Origin: Warburgia ugandensis
Lineage: Eukaryota; Streptophyta; Magnoliopsida; Canellales; Canellaceae
NCBI GenBank assembly: GCA_035236585.1
Contig: CP141136.1
Span: 54,515,136 to 54,579,135, forward strand
Direction: 5' to 3'
Length of the DNA: 64,000 nucleotides
Numbering within the stretch: the stretch's first letter is position 1; each line of letters begins with the position of its first letter. Below are positions 36,470 through 48,546 of this stretch, one piece after another. The notes beneath the pieces were generated by a model that searched no databases, was not told the DNA's origin, and worked only from the letters and a program-made list of their open reading frames with translations. A program made the position numbers and the translations under genes.

Positions 36470-37064
36470 GCATCCGTTGAGAGAACTATCTTCCTTGATA
36501 CTGAAACAGATCCAGCAACAATGATTTCCGAATGATTCTCACTATCCATATTTAATATCTATAGGATTGCCAAGCCAGCTTCCACAGCATTCCCACTCCC
36601 CTCAATTGTTTTCACCAGGGGAATATTCCACCCTGAGCAGCTGCTGCTCAGGTGCAATCATCTATGCCTCTAAAGATTATTTCATTCAGTTCCACAAAGC
36701 AGCATCTTGAACTTCAGGGAAAATTGAGGTTTTCATCTGTTAAACCAGACTAAGAATTCACAGAGTCACCTCCAGTTGAATTTGGTTCTCGGGATCCACG
36801 TAAGACCCCATCAAAAATTCAAGTTTTACAAGGGATGCAGCAGCCCATTCTTTAGCCTGAAGAGTTATATCCTGACTTCAGTGATTCCCACAGAGAGAAT
36901 GAAATGAGTAGACTTAATGTCATGGTGGAACTACTCAAAACGCAGCAATTTTGCTAATAACCTAGAAGCCGCAGATATTGCAAGACCACTTTCTTCAGCT
37001 TCTATAGCACTCACTTCTGGCTTCCTGTCTATGTCGTCTCCCTTACCTAACAAGGTATTGAATG
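36470..37064 (-). pseudogene. ARM-repeat protein pseudogene fragment
   Basis: Minus-strand pieces read in order as an armadillo-type repeat protein: ISAASRLLAKLLRFE (about 36960), then AKEWAAASLVKLEFLMGSYV (about 36820-36880), then GGIFPLVKTIEGSGNAVEAG (about 36570-36630) and MDSENHSEIIVAGSVSVSRK (36549 downwards). The spacing of hydrophobic and Gly/Ala positions fits ARM repeats, and the order matches a plant family of ARM-repeat superfamily proteins that I recall only by its motifs. At least two stops (one replacing a Tyr in the last repeat) and frameshifts occur, and the sequence diverges after RKIVLS. The function of the parent gene is not known to me. Confidence 0.5.
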
Positions 37065-38700
37065 GAGATATCATAAGATGCAAATAAAGCAAGTTTTTTT
37101 TTTTTGAAGAAAAAAATGCTTTTCAAAAATGGGGAAGACCTTGCTAGCCAAACCAAATGGCAACCATCACTCGGACCTAATTAGTATAACCTAAACAAGT
37201 TATCCTCAGTGAAGGAAAAACAAGAGACATAATGATGCACCATGCAGGAGGCAAATGTTTAATGATAACATTGAATGGAGGCTAAATTGTACGTGAGGAA
37301 GTAGGTTTGCATGCCCAGATTTATGGCCTGTAGTATATTTCCTGCTTATACTGGAAATAGAAAATGTCTAGTCCACACATCTTTTCCTTAAAATTTGGCC
37401 AATTCTCCATATACAATAGATTAATAACATTATCCTATGACCAAGAGATCTCATTTTAGGCAGAAAATATATCTGCGAACTCATGTAGGATATAGAGCAT
37501 CAAGTGCTGCTAATACATCAAGTAAGAATACAATTTCTAAACATTTAAGAACAGTGAAGAAAAGAGTTACTTCAATTCAATTAATTTAGACTATGTCATT
37601 CAAGAAGAGACACTAGATCTATGTTTGGCAAATTGATGGACCCTTCATCAAGAATACAACAGAAAATAAAAGTGAGTGAGGTGGCTGATGACTCTGCAAT
37701 GCACAAGCAGCAGCTGGTAGTTATGCTACCACAAAAACAAGGAAAAAGAGTTCACAAGGTAGAGTCCTGGATAGCAATGCTAGAGGACGGGGCTGAGCTA
37801 GTCAAGAGGGATGGTTGACATTGTAAGGGTGATCACACGATCTTTTTAAAGCTGAGATGGGGCTATCTTTATCTACGTTTCTAAGTTTGCCATATCAAAT
37901 GGTAGAGATACCAGAACATCCTAATTGTAAAGACATGATTGTAGTGGCAAGTAAATGTCATGTTAAAAAATCAATGATAAGGCAACATCAAAGGTGAAAG
38001 GAAAGATTATACAACCATTACAGAATCAAGGAAGCAACTGCAGCCAGAGGCTTCCTTAATCAAATCAGTAAAATGCAAGAAAATGACATATAAGAAAGCC
38101 AAAGAAGGCCACGCATTATCAGTTCACAAAGACAATTCCTTCTATGATGCATTGCATGACTAACATCATTGTTACAATAATATACATAGCTTGATAGAAA
38201 AGAAAAAACACAATAAAAAAAACTGTTCAACTAATAATACACTTTCCAAGAAAAAAAATGAATCAACTGAGCAATGGACTAATTATTACCAATGTAGAGA
38301 AGAAGAAGACAATGGATAAGCCTAAAGCTGTCTCACATGTTTGTATTCACTTAAAATCCACCTTGATTGAAGGTGGTAGTAGAGGGTGCTTAGATACATT
38401 TTTCCCAAAAATAAAAGAATTCCATTTTGTCAACTCACATTACTAATTTTATGAATGCAGTCGATACTAATCTTGGCCATCAGAACAAATAAAAGTAGGC
38501 AAAGCAACCAAATCAAGCAGTCGATACTAAATAAGGTAATTTTCAACTTTCACCATCTTGGAAATGTAAATCAATCTTTGACTCTCTTTGCTTCTCCTTC
38601 TACAATGAAATCACGATTCTTGTCATACTCCCTGAATTGAAAGGACTTCTCCTCAAGTTGTGATTTTCACTAATGTCATAGTAGTAAAAGTTGTAAATGA
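37065..38700. other. No recognisable gene
   Basis: AT-rich; short open frames only (for example 37621-37818), none with a known domain. The motif CAGTCGATACTAA occurs twice, about 60 bp apart (near 38459 and 38519). Confidence 0.4.
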
Positions 38701-38704
38701 TACA

Positions 38705-39000
38705 CCTCGAATGTATGACCTCATCAAGACAAGGCAGCATATACAATGATTCCTGATGAACACAAGCTGCCACAAAAGGAAGTCGTGGAGTTGATTAACA
38801 AGGAACTAATCATGAAAGTATGACCTCATGTTTGGTCCTAACCCAAAGGTGGGTCGAGCATGCATGTACATGTGGATAGTTTGAACAAAATTACATCAAA
38901 CACCGGATTTCCAATTCCTTGTCTAGAGGATATGCTAGATATATTACCTCTATAGGTTCTTCACAAAATTGACTTGAGAAGTGGCTACCTAATGGGGACC
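38705..39000 (+). pseudogene. Ty3/gypsy reverse transcriptase fragment
   Basis: The N-terminal part of an RT domain is readable despite stops: LPQKEVVELINKELIMK, then VDSLNKITSNTGFPIPCLED and KIDLRSGYLMG, where the last is the motif A region with its Asp kept. It ends abruptly at about 39000, next to LTR-like sequence. It need not belong to the gag element that follows. Confidence 0.75.
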
Positions 39001-39017
39001 ATCATCATATGGTTTTT

Positions 39018-39663
39018 TTATGTTATAGTTTAATTTTACCTTGTATATTTACCACTGAGAGTATTAGGTTTCTTAGTGTATTATAACTTAAGTAGGGGCA
39101 ATTTTGTCTTTTTACTAGATTAAGGTTGGAAGTCCCCTACTTAAGATCCTTTCCTCTTTAGTGTAAAGAGTTTTTAATGAATAATGAATGAAGATTTCGT
39201 TATACTTGGTGGATTCCTCGTTCTAGTTTCCTTCCCATGGGCATGAAACTGCGTTTGGTACAAGGCTGAATTACTATCATTTCATCCTAATCTGTAAGTT
39301 AGTAATTTTTCTACTTTTTCTTTTAAGGAAGGATTTTTGTGCTACAAGTTGTTTACATGATCTACGTGAGTAACGATCTATTTGTTATTTTTTGTTAAAT
39401 TCCTAAAACCCTAAATCTGAAGCTTAATCTAGACTGTTCATCAATCTGAGGAACGATTTGAATTAAATCTTCGACCTTATATTAATCAGTAAAGATCGGG
39501 GACAATCTATAGGTCCTGTAATTCGTTGTAGGCCATTTTTGCTTATTAAGGCTGTTTTCTACATGTTAAAGATGCTAGGTAGTTTAAGTTATGTTTTTCT
39601 TAGTTAAATTAATTTTGATCTCATCTTAGCATATAGACTAGGTCATTCTGCATGTTGTCCTAC
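39018..39663 (+). repeat. Probable 5' LTR of a gypsy element
   Basis: The stretch ends just before a primer-binding site and contains a promoter-like AT-rich patch and TAATGAATAATGAATGAAG near 39175. The left boundary is a guess (a TG near 39020) and no second copy of this LTR is in the window. Confidence 0.35.
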
Positions 39664-39671
39664 ATCAAATT

Positions 39672-39683
39672 TGATATTAGAGC
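39672..39683 (+). other. Primer-binding site, decayed
   Basis: TGATATTAGAGC differs at two positions from the initiator-Met primer site. It lies about 290 bp upstream of the gag start. Confidence 0.65.
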
Positions 39684-39973
39684 ATAAGGTTGTTTAAGAT
39701 CTGCATTAGTTTGCATTTGTACCCCTTTCACAACCCAACCCACCCCCCCTCTCTCCCAGTTTTGCATTAGATTTTTTCGTGTTTCACTATACCATAGAAC
39801 AGGATTTTTTTTAATTTTTTTTACCTGCAAAACTCTGTGAAGCGCAATAGAGATCTTTGTGTTTAGTTGCATTTTAGAGGCCTTGTATGCTCATTCCATT
39901 TAGATTTAGAATATTGCATATAGGTTTAGAGTCAAAGGGTATTTAGTTGTAAGGTGTCAAGTCGTCATAGTGG

Positions 39974-41360
39974 ATGTCCACTCGTAGTGGTCAGTCCTAC
40001 CAGCCAATGGATTCACAACTCAGCAAAATCCTTCAAGAAATTCAGGCACAATTAGCTGAGATGAATGATCGTGCAATCAGCCAACATGCTAAAATGACAG
40101 CTCGTTTAGATGATCAGCGTTCTCGCATATAGGCCTTAGAGTCGCGACAGAACCTCTCATAGGTAATGCATGTGCTAGACTACCAACGCTGGAGCAAGGT
40201 AACCACAAAGAAGGTGGTAATTATCATTATCGTGATTATAAGCCACATATTGCTGAAAATTGGGCCTTGAAATTTGTCAAGCTTGAGGCCCCTACTTATG
40301 ATAGTGAACTGAATCCAAAGCAACTTGTTGATTGGCTTTCAAACATAGATCATTACTTTGATTGGTATAAAATGTTTGAAAAGCAGCTAGTTCAGTTTGC
40401 CAAGATTAAACTAATTGGTCAAGCAAGGCTCTATTGGACCAATTTAGAGCGTCAGCAAGCTGCAGCCATGTGTCCACCCATTTTCATTTGGGAGAACATG
40501 AAGGAAAGACTGACAGAGAAATTTGTTGCCTTGTCCTACCATTGTAGGTTAATAGATCAGCGGTAGAACCTACGTCAAGGAAGTTTGTTTGTCACTGAAA
40601 ACATTGCTCGGTTTGATGAGTTTATGATGAGGTGCAATGTAAGGGAGGACCTCTTTGCGACCTTGTCTAGGTTTAGGATAGGCCTGCACCCGAAGCTCCA
40701 GAAAGAACTCATTCCCCATGATATAAATTCCTTGGATCATACCTATGGGATAGTGCACAAATTAGAGCGATATCTCAAACCACAACCCACTAAGCAGTAT
40801 CAATCCGATCTAAATCCACGTTTGAGAGACCGTTGCATCCAATGTAGATAAAGGAAAGCTTGTGTTGGGAGAGAGTTCAAGGGTAAACAGCAACACTAGG
40901 TATTATCGATGTCAAGGATTTGGACATGTTGCTGCACAATGCCCTTCTAGAGCCCCTAAATCCCTATTTATAAAGGGCAAGGATGTCGACAATGAGCATG
41001 AAGGATGCCCAAAGAAGGTTTATGAGCCCTTTGGCGAGGCCAGCAATGAGGTCTTTGAGGCGGACAGTCAAATAGTTGTCATGGTACAAGAGACTTGTAG
41101 GCCTCATGGGGAGGGTAATACCTCATGTGTGCATTTGTGCACCCAGAGGATAGTGATGATTGGTGTAATGAAAATTTTTCATACATATGTCAAAAGTGGC
41201 AAAAAAAATTGTAAAGTTGTCATCAATAGTGGGAGTTACACAAATATAATTTCCACCCATGCTATCTCTTGCTTAAGAATTTTATCCCTTCCCCACCCTA
41301 AACCTTACAAAGTTTGAGTGGATTGATGCTTCTTGCCTCATTAAGCAAATTGTTTTCCAT
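39974..41360 (+). pseudogene. Gypsy gag and protease relic, truncated
   Basis: Gag starts at the ATG at 39974 (MSTRSGQSYQPMDSQLSKIL) and has a stop after about 50 codons. The capsid-like domain follows at 40267-40851 (VDWLSNIDHYFDWYKMFEKQ, then ARLYWTNLERQQ), with another stop at about 40565. A zinc knuckle (YYRCQGFGHVAAQCP, about 40900) has lost its first Cys. The protease active site reads VVINSGSYTNIIS, with Asn in place of the catalytic Asp. The frame fades at about 41360, where the caulimovirid sequence begins on the other strand. RT and later domains are missing. Confidence 0.85.
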
Positions 41361-41362
41361 CT

Positions 41363-41701
41363 TTAGAAAAGTAGATTCTTGAGGGAAATTCTTGAGATTG
41401 GCATTAATTGGTGCAAAAATGGTGTTCCAAGAATAACATTATGCTGTAAGTCCTTAACTAGCAAGAATGAAGTAGGAATACACAAATTGTTATTGGAGAC
41501 AAAAGAATTAGTAAGCTCATATTTAATATGAAGTTGATTATTGCTGGCAGAAGTAAGACTTTGGGTTGTTTTTTCAAAATATTTAGTTGGAATTAAACTT
41601 TCTTGAATACAACTGATATCATCCCTGCTAACTACAAGAGCAATTAAGTCCCTAAACAATACCATTCTGTTCCTATTGCAATTGTAATATTGATATACCA
41701 T
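41363..41701 (-). pseudogene. Caulimovirid aspartic protease fragment
   Basis: An open stretch of 112 codons includes the motif NVILGTPFLHQLMPI, the C-terminal half of pararetroviral aspartic proteases. It lies in a different frame from the capsid, 20 bases downstream of the capsid stop. The frame ends where gypsy sequence begins on the other strand, so the following RT is cut away. Confidence 0.75.
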
Positions 41702-41720
41702 TTATGAGAAGTTATTTGTC

Positions 41721-43365
41721 TTAGTATTGAGGGGGTAATGCATTTTCTTGTATATTAGAAGTTTCTCCTTTGTCAACATTCTTATTATTTTCAAGATTGC
41801 TTAGTCTTTTGTCTATTAGGCAATTTTCATTTTTTATTATGGCAATCTCCATTTTAAGAGAATTAATTTCTCTCCTAAGATCTTGGACAGTGATGTTATT
41901 GGATATTGAAGGTTTTTTATGTAACCTTCTAAATACTTCTAACATTTTATAAACATTATCAGTGTCAACAATCTTATTATTTTCTTCTTTATTATCTAAA
42001 ACAATTTTGAGTATTTTTTCGAGCATTATTTTCTTAAGATTTTTATCTTCTACTTGATTAGCTATGTCAAGTAGACCTTGTTGAGATTGTATAAGGACAT
42101 TTATAGAGAGATTATTCATTTCAACAATTACTTTCCAATATTCTACATCTTTATTACTTGTAAGTGTATTACACTTTCCTTTACAACAAGAAAAATTATT
42201 ATCTTCAGATTCTAAAGATGATGAGGACTCATAAATAGAAATGTCTGAGTCAGAAGAATTAAGCATAATTTTACACAAGGATTTCTTCAACCCTTCATCT
42301 ATATCAAGTTCATGAATTTTCTTTTTAGTATAACATTTATTGGCATAATGACCATGTTTACCACATTTGTAGCATTTGATTCTTGATTTATCCTTTTTAG
42401 GATATCTATTATAGTTTTTATTATTTCTTCTTTTTGGCATTTTATTAGGAATTTTATACTTCTTATACTTGTACCTTCTATTACTAGGTTGTTTCATTTT
42501 ACCTTTATTAGGTGTTTTTAATTTGGGTGTATCCACCGCAGCTTGTTGGCAGAATTCACCTAACTATTTTTTCTCTGTAACTCTTTCTCTTTTTAATTGA
42601 TTTCTAAGTTTTATTTCATTATAGAGAGTTAAGCCTTCATCGATACATGAATGAACTAATTATCTATAGGTTAATTGTTCATAAGATATATTGTCCTCGA
42701 ATTTATTCTTAAGAGTTTTCTTAACTCTTTCAGCAAACAAGTATGGAAGACCTTCAATGAATTTTTGCTTCCAGTGACTATGATTTGCATCATTTAAATG
42801 CAGGACACGGGCTAGAAAAACATGCTTATACCACCTAAAATGGGTAAGTATAGGACACCTAAGATTTTGTAACAATGCCCTATAATTTTCAAACTGGCTT
42901 TTAATATTACCAGTAAAATGTTCGACAATTGTACAAACAAAAGTATAAACCGAGTCTTCTTTGGGTTGACTCGTATGAGGTTCAATTTTGATTGTGGACA
43001 ATATTTCATTTTGTTGTATTAGAGAAACACAATTGTCCCATCATCCTTTCAAGTTTCCTGTGAAACCAGCTATTATCATATTAGCTGTATTCCTATCTAA
43101 ATTTCCTCTTTGTTTGCACACAACAGAGAATATTAACATTTTGTGCATCATTTGGAAGATCTGATTATTTGTCATTCCATCTATGTCCTATTCATCGATT
43201 GCCTTAGCTCTGTAATCATTTTGAATATGAACATCATTTTCTTCCATTAAAACGTCTGCTGGTGTTGTTCTTATATAATAAAACCTATCTAGTCTTCTAG
43301 GTTTTCTTTTAATTCCATTGATTTCTCAGAAATGGATTTGGACTTGCATTAATTCAGTTTTAGAC
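41721..43365 (-). pseudogene. Caulimovirid capsid protein, broken
   Basis: One reading frame can be followed from about 43365 (MSKTELMQ) to 41721. It is interrupted by a stop near 43320, one at 43188-43190, one at 43041-43043, one at 42660-42662 and one near 42567. Recognisable parts are the capsid core (MIIAGFTGNLKG, then WKQKFIEGLPYLFAERV at about 42740-42780), a very basic stretch, and a CCHC zinc knuckle (CYKCGKHGHYANKC, about 42340-42385). A long coiled-coil tail follows (LRREINSLKMEIAIIKNENC). Some of the stops replace Trp codons, a common kind of decay. The capsid would package the viral genome. Confidence 0.8.
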
Positions 43366-43845
43366 ATATTGTTTGAACTTATTTTTTCAAGAATTTCATT
43401 ATCTGACTCAATTTAGAACTCTTGTACTGACTTTTAAATTATCAAGTCTTTCTTTAATAGCTCTTTATTATGTTGCTTAAATCTTCTTCCATTTTGAAAT
43501 TATTAATCTCAGGAAGCTTTTAAGGATGGTTCTATTTTTGCAGAAGTATTTTGTTTTTTCTTCTTTTATGTGTTCCATAATTTTATTAATTCCTTCCTCA
43601 ATTTTTATTACTTGTTCTCCTACAATTTGTAGGAAAAGGTTAGTGTAATTATGATTATCACATCAAGATAAAAAATTATTTGAAAATTTCCTTGTGCAGC
43701 ATAGGCTATAGTTTCAAGAATTTTATCATTAGGCTATAGCATAGGCTACACAACAGTAAATGGAGCAATATGCTGGTCGGTCAAAAAGTGCAAAACATTG
43801 TTAGTTGTAGCTCCTTTTGGAACAATGTTTTATTTTGTTAGAAGA

Positions 43846-45020
43846 TAATGGCACCACTTGTAGGGGTGTTGAGGCTGGTGGATACCGGAGAGAAGCCTGC
43901 AATGGGCTATACTTACGAGGTCATCACACGAGCCAAGGAAAAGATTAGAGTAAATCTTAAAGATAATGAGCGACAAGCCACCCATATATGTGGCATTATA
44001 GATAGTAGATGGACGAATCAGCTCTGTTAACCCTTGCATGCAGCTGTTTATTATCTTAACCCTATATTCTATTACGATAGGCAAGAAGATGTTGAAGCTA
44101 ATAGATTTATCAAGCAAAGCCTATTTAATACCATCAATATCCTATCTACAAATTAGGATGATGCAAGTAAGGTGATTGACGAGTTAGGACCATATAAACA
44201 TGCAGCAAGCCTATTCGTGAATGACTTAGCTAAATTGAAGAGAAAGACAATAGCTCCTTATAAGTCTTTTATAATTTCAAATCTTCTTTCTTGAGTGTTA
44301 AATTTCCTTAATTTATGTTTTTTATTTCTTAAGTGTTAACTGTTATTTAACTTCTGTAGGCGAGTGGTGGGTCACTCTTGGGGCTGAATGCCCAATTCTT
44401 CAAAAACTTGCTATCAAAATTCTCTCCTAGACCTGTAGTGCATCTCCTTGCGAGCGGAACTGGAGTGTCTTTAAGAATGTAAGTCTTACTTTCCTAATTT
44501 ATCGATCAATCAACAATTTAATTTGCAATCATTATATATAATTTGATAATTTTTTGCAGTTTCATACAAAGAAGAAAAATAGATTGCACACAAAAACATT
44601 GAATGATCTGGTATATGTTCAATATAATCAACGTCTCTGCCATCAACATGAAGATCGTTTAAGATCACAACATATATAGATCCTATTGTATTGAGAAAGG
44701 TTGATGAAAGAGATGAGTAGATCATTGAAGCATATCCTGAGGATGACCTCGTTCATCCAGACGATAATCTCACATGGGGTGACATTGAGAGTGTTAATGG
44801 AACTAATTCACACGTTGTTCCTCCCACTAGGCAGTACCAGAGGCAAAGGAGACAAAGAACATGTCTCAGGTACTTGCAAAACCAGAGAAGGAAATTGGTT
44901 CTAAGGAGAACACCGAAAAGTTGCAAGGTCAAGGTGGTGATCCTGCTGGATATGTTGATGAGGATTATGATAGCTCTAATGATAATCTGAACCATGAAGA
45001 TCCCTTTAAGAATGACTAAA
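43846..45020 (+). pseudogene. hAT transposase relic with two introns
   Basis: The first block (43846 to about 44254) reads APLVGVLRLVDTGEKPAMGY through RAKEKIRVNLK, with two stops. A likely intron runs to the AG at 44358-44359. The next exon (44360-44478) holds the C-terminal dimerisation region: EWWVTLGAECPILQKLAIKI and CERNWSVF, with one stop. A clean GT-AG intron (44479-44559) separates it from FHTKKKNRLHTKTLNDLVYV. The tail decays to about 45020. The hAT dimerisation domain is clear, but the N-terminal BED finger and the catalytic DDE part are missing or unread, so the copy is inactive. Confidence 0.8.
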
Positions 45021-45214
45021 ATGAGTAGTCTTAAACTTTTAAAAGTTATTTAACTTGACTATGCTTATATATTATTTTGTTCATAAAAAATTGCATGTTT
45101 GGGTAATATTTCATGATAGAATTATGTTTCTATGTTTTCTTACTTTTTTTAGAATTGTTTATGACTTTTAGCATTTTTTGGCTTTTTTCTAATTATTAAA
45201 TATTTATTTTTGCG

Positions 45215-45285
45215 CCTCATGATTCAGGCACGCTCCTAGGCCTCCAGGCGCTAGGTGCGCCTTGTGCCTCTAACGACATAGCTAT
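45215..45285 (+). other. GC-rich block, possible 3' end of the hAT element
   Basis: GCACGCTCCTAGGCCTCCAG and the following GGCGCTAGGTGCGCC form a palindromic GC-rich patch in AT-rich DNA, ending CTAACGACATAG. Such GGCGCC-rich subterminal blocks occur in plant hAT elements. The matching 5' end was not found. Confidence 0.35.
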
Positions 45286-46150
45286 GTAGTTGGGTTGCCT
45301 TCCCTTATTTGGTTGGTTGATTTATTTGCTTTGATGGACAAGATTAGAAGTTAGGAAATATCGCCAATAGCTAGGATTGAATAGGGTTTTCCTTATCTAT
45401 ATAAATACTCTTGTAAGTGTAGAATGAAGGAATTTTCCTTGATTTTGACAAATACAACACATGCCACAATTTTGAAGCTTCTCTTCTTCTACTTGGGAAA
45501 TTATTTGCCATTGTTTGAGTTAGAATTTTATATGAGCTTGAGATAGAAAGTAATCAGAGATATAAATAGTCACTCTAGCAAAATTTTCAAAAAATGCAAG
45601 GTGCAGCTTGTAAGTTGCAAAAACCAATTATTTATAAATAAGCACAAGACACTAATAGAATCTCTTTTGCTGATGAAAACTGAGCATGATTTACAGACTT
45701 CAATTCCAGCCTGCCAGAACAAGGAAGAGATCTGCACTAAATGGGCAGTGGATGCTGGATGCAGAACTGCAGGCAGAAAATGCCAACATTTATTGGGATG
45801 CTTGAGTCACTTCTTATATTGTTTAACTTATACACAAAGGACATTCTATTCTACCAACTTCTTCACATACTTTACATCATTATAAAGTTTCTGAAGCATA
45901 CTTACACATCATTAGGGTCACAAGACAGATCTATAAAGGCCAGCATGGATGTGCAAAAACAATTGCATTTCAGGTGTTACCTGCATGTAACTGTAACAGG
46001 AGAAATTTTTAGGTTTCAGAAACAAATACAAGTTATTACAAGCAAAAATACCATTAGTTTCCTTTGTTACTTAATCTAAATTGGTCTTGTAATACAGTGC
46101 TGAAAAGATAGGTGAGCTGTGTGATGTTACTTATACAATACATTTCATAC

Positions 46151-46279
46151 CTGAAGCTGTTCATCAAGGTAATTAATCAGGCCTAGACCAAGCAGGAAAT
46201 TAGTAGAATTAATAAATATTTTCTGACCTGGAATATCTCTGAGGACATCAATAGCTGCACCGGCATTTAAAGTACAGCA
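46151..46279 (-). other. Coding-like exon, unidentified
   Basis: On the minus strand the frame AAIDVLRDIPGQKIFINSTN, then FLLGLGLINYLDEQLQ, ends exactly at a GT donor (CAG|GTATGA at 46150-46151). Possible AG acceptors lie inside GGTGCAG (about 46255) or just upstream. The residue pattern looks protein-like, but I do not recognise the family and no linked exon was found. Confidence 0.3.
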
Positions 46280-47232
46280 AAAGTGAGTAAATAAGATCTG
46301 TCAATCATAATTATAGATTAGAGCTAGTTAAGATTATTGATGGTTTTGGTTAGATTAGTTGGGGAAATTGGAAATGGAATCTAAATGCCCATTATTAAAA
46401 ATCTCAAGTCACCACTATGTCCTTTTGGGTTGAAATCTAAGTCTGTCTTGAAACTAATATTGTAGCTTGAAAGGACATTGATAGATATTTACCTTTCAAA
46501 ATTACTGGACAAATCCACATTGCTTAGTAAAATTTCTGTCAAATTTTCCAAGCTGGTTTCCCACTGCAATGGTCTCTGATCATGTTTGTTATGATCCTTT
46601 TCTTTCAGTTAACTTTTATATTTGACTAGGCTCATATGGTCAAGTAGAGAAGTACTTGTCATATCAAACTGAACGCATGCAACCATTAATAGTTCTTAAG
46701 CAAAAAACTTTCCACAAGTTTAAAGGGAGAACCTATCCTCGCAGTTTTGCAACTCAAAAATTGCATCTCAACCTCTATCTTGATTATTTTCTCCATTCCA
46801 TATACAGTACCTAAGATCTCCTCAGTATAATTGTCTGTATATGTCTACATTAATCTGCTTTGTTTCATGTTTCAACGTAAATAACTACTGACCTCATGTT
46901 AAGCATCTTGTACATTTCAAGTTTATCAACATGGAGAAATGATGTATTTGTTTGTATCACAAAACTTGAGAAAGTTTTGTACAAAGGAATGAGTATTTTG
47001 TAGCACAATATGATTCATCAACCAGAACTCTTTACCATAGCAGGCCAACAAGCCAATTGCTACTCTGAGCCTTCACCCCTAGTCTGTAAATTTTTAAACA
47101 TGTTTGGCCAGGCTTATTAGGTATTTAGCAATGGAAGAAGAAGCACAATGGGAATTAATGAACAATGCATTCATCCTCAAGACAGTGAGAACTCAAATTA
47201 TGCAATTTGTCTTGATTCTTGATTCTTGTGTC

Positions 47233-47251
47233 TGTGTGTGTGTGTGTGTGT
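47233..47251. repeat. (TG)n microsatellite
   Basis: About nine TG dinucleotides. Confidence 0.9.
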
Positions 47252-48546
47252 CCTAAAGTTTATGCAGAATTCATCCCCACTAGTAAATCCTCCAACACTT
47301 TTTGCAAATTGCCTAAAGTCTACCCTTAAATCTAAATCCCATTACAAGGTTCTTTTGTAAAGGTTTTGGCTAGATGACTCTACTACAAAATCAGAATTAG
47401 GATGTGTGTCATTTCCTTAGGACAAACAGCCTTCTTTTATGCAAGTGGATGGACACATCAAGCACAAATGAGATGGAACTTCTGAAAGTCACAATGCTTG
47501 GAAGTTTGAAAGAATGTACAGTGGTTCATGAAGGGTTCAGGGTAGGCTATGAAGGACATTGCTCTCACTGCTAAATGACAATTTCAAGAGCATTTGCATA
47601 TTGTCTCATGTGGTAGCCGCTTTCAAATGGATTTAACGAAAGAGTTCCTGTCAAGGTGACTTGGAAAAGGAATGTGGTCATGTCACCTCCTTTAGGATGA
47701 CACCTTTTGACTTTATATAGCCAAAAAAGAAGCAGAAGGCTTGTATAGCCTGAAAGTTGGAGTAGGAGAGTTTACTACTGTTGCAAATTCTCATTAAGTA
47801 GTAGGCAGCAGGCTCATTCTTTCCGTTGCAACATACCATTGGTGTCATTTTGTGCACATAGGGGTATTTTTTTACTTTTACTCATTGGTCTCAAAATTAG
47901 AAAATATGAGGGATCACAAACACCAGCCCTACAGTCTCATGTTTCTTCTTCTTTTCCATTCTCCTTGTCTTTCCTTCTTCTTTGACATTTCATTCAAATC
48001 ATTTGCTTATTCCTGAATAAAATTAACCTGCTATCAGAGTGGTGCTCAAGGACTCTGGTTCGTTTGTATTTTTTTTCCTCTCCATCTTATCTAGGCTGCA
48101 CAACTAGGGTTTCCAACCGTATGCCAAAGAGGCATGATTCTGTGGCTTTATTGGCATCTCTAAAGATCTTTGAGAGAATTTTTGCCTATAATTTGAATAT
48201 CTATATGTGCCCTTCTCAGCAAATGCACAAAAATTCAGACCTAGGGTTTTGTAAGGTACTTCCAAATGTGACGTCTTAAATAGTTCATTTACAAAAGTTT
48301 CAATGCAATCAATTTCTTGAAGACTAGGATAAAATTGGACTTGATTTTTAGAAGTTTTAAGAGCCACTCAATTTCTTGAAGAGCAATGACAACTTAATCT
48401 CTCCATTATTATTTGCTCTTGCCCACCCAGCCTGTATATGTGCTTTTTGAAATTGCTATTTCTGTGACACTTGTTGACTTATATTGGTTGTTCTTGGAAG
48501 ACAATAGAAGAGAAGTAGGATTATTTCCTTGATAATGTGAGTAAAG

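Larger units (their letters stand above)
41363..43650 (-). mobile_element. Endogenous caulimovirid (pararetrovirus) fragment
   Basis: A minus-strand block of about 2.3 kb encodes capsid and then protease of a plant pararetrovirus (Caulimoviridae). It is bounded by gypsy protease sequence below and a hAT relic above. No movement protein, RT or RNase H part is seen here. The genus is not resolved. Caulimovirid DNA enters plant chromosomes passively and has no integrase of its own, so absence of LTRs and target duplications is expected. Stops in the capsid frame and missing genes mean it cannot form a virus. Confidence 0.8.
45286..48546. other. Mostly non-coding; one coding-like exon
   Basis: No recognised gene. 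A TG microsatellite and a possible exon at 46151-46279 are listed separately. The open frame at 45601-45885 (+) resembles nothing known. Confidence 0.35.
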
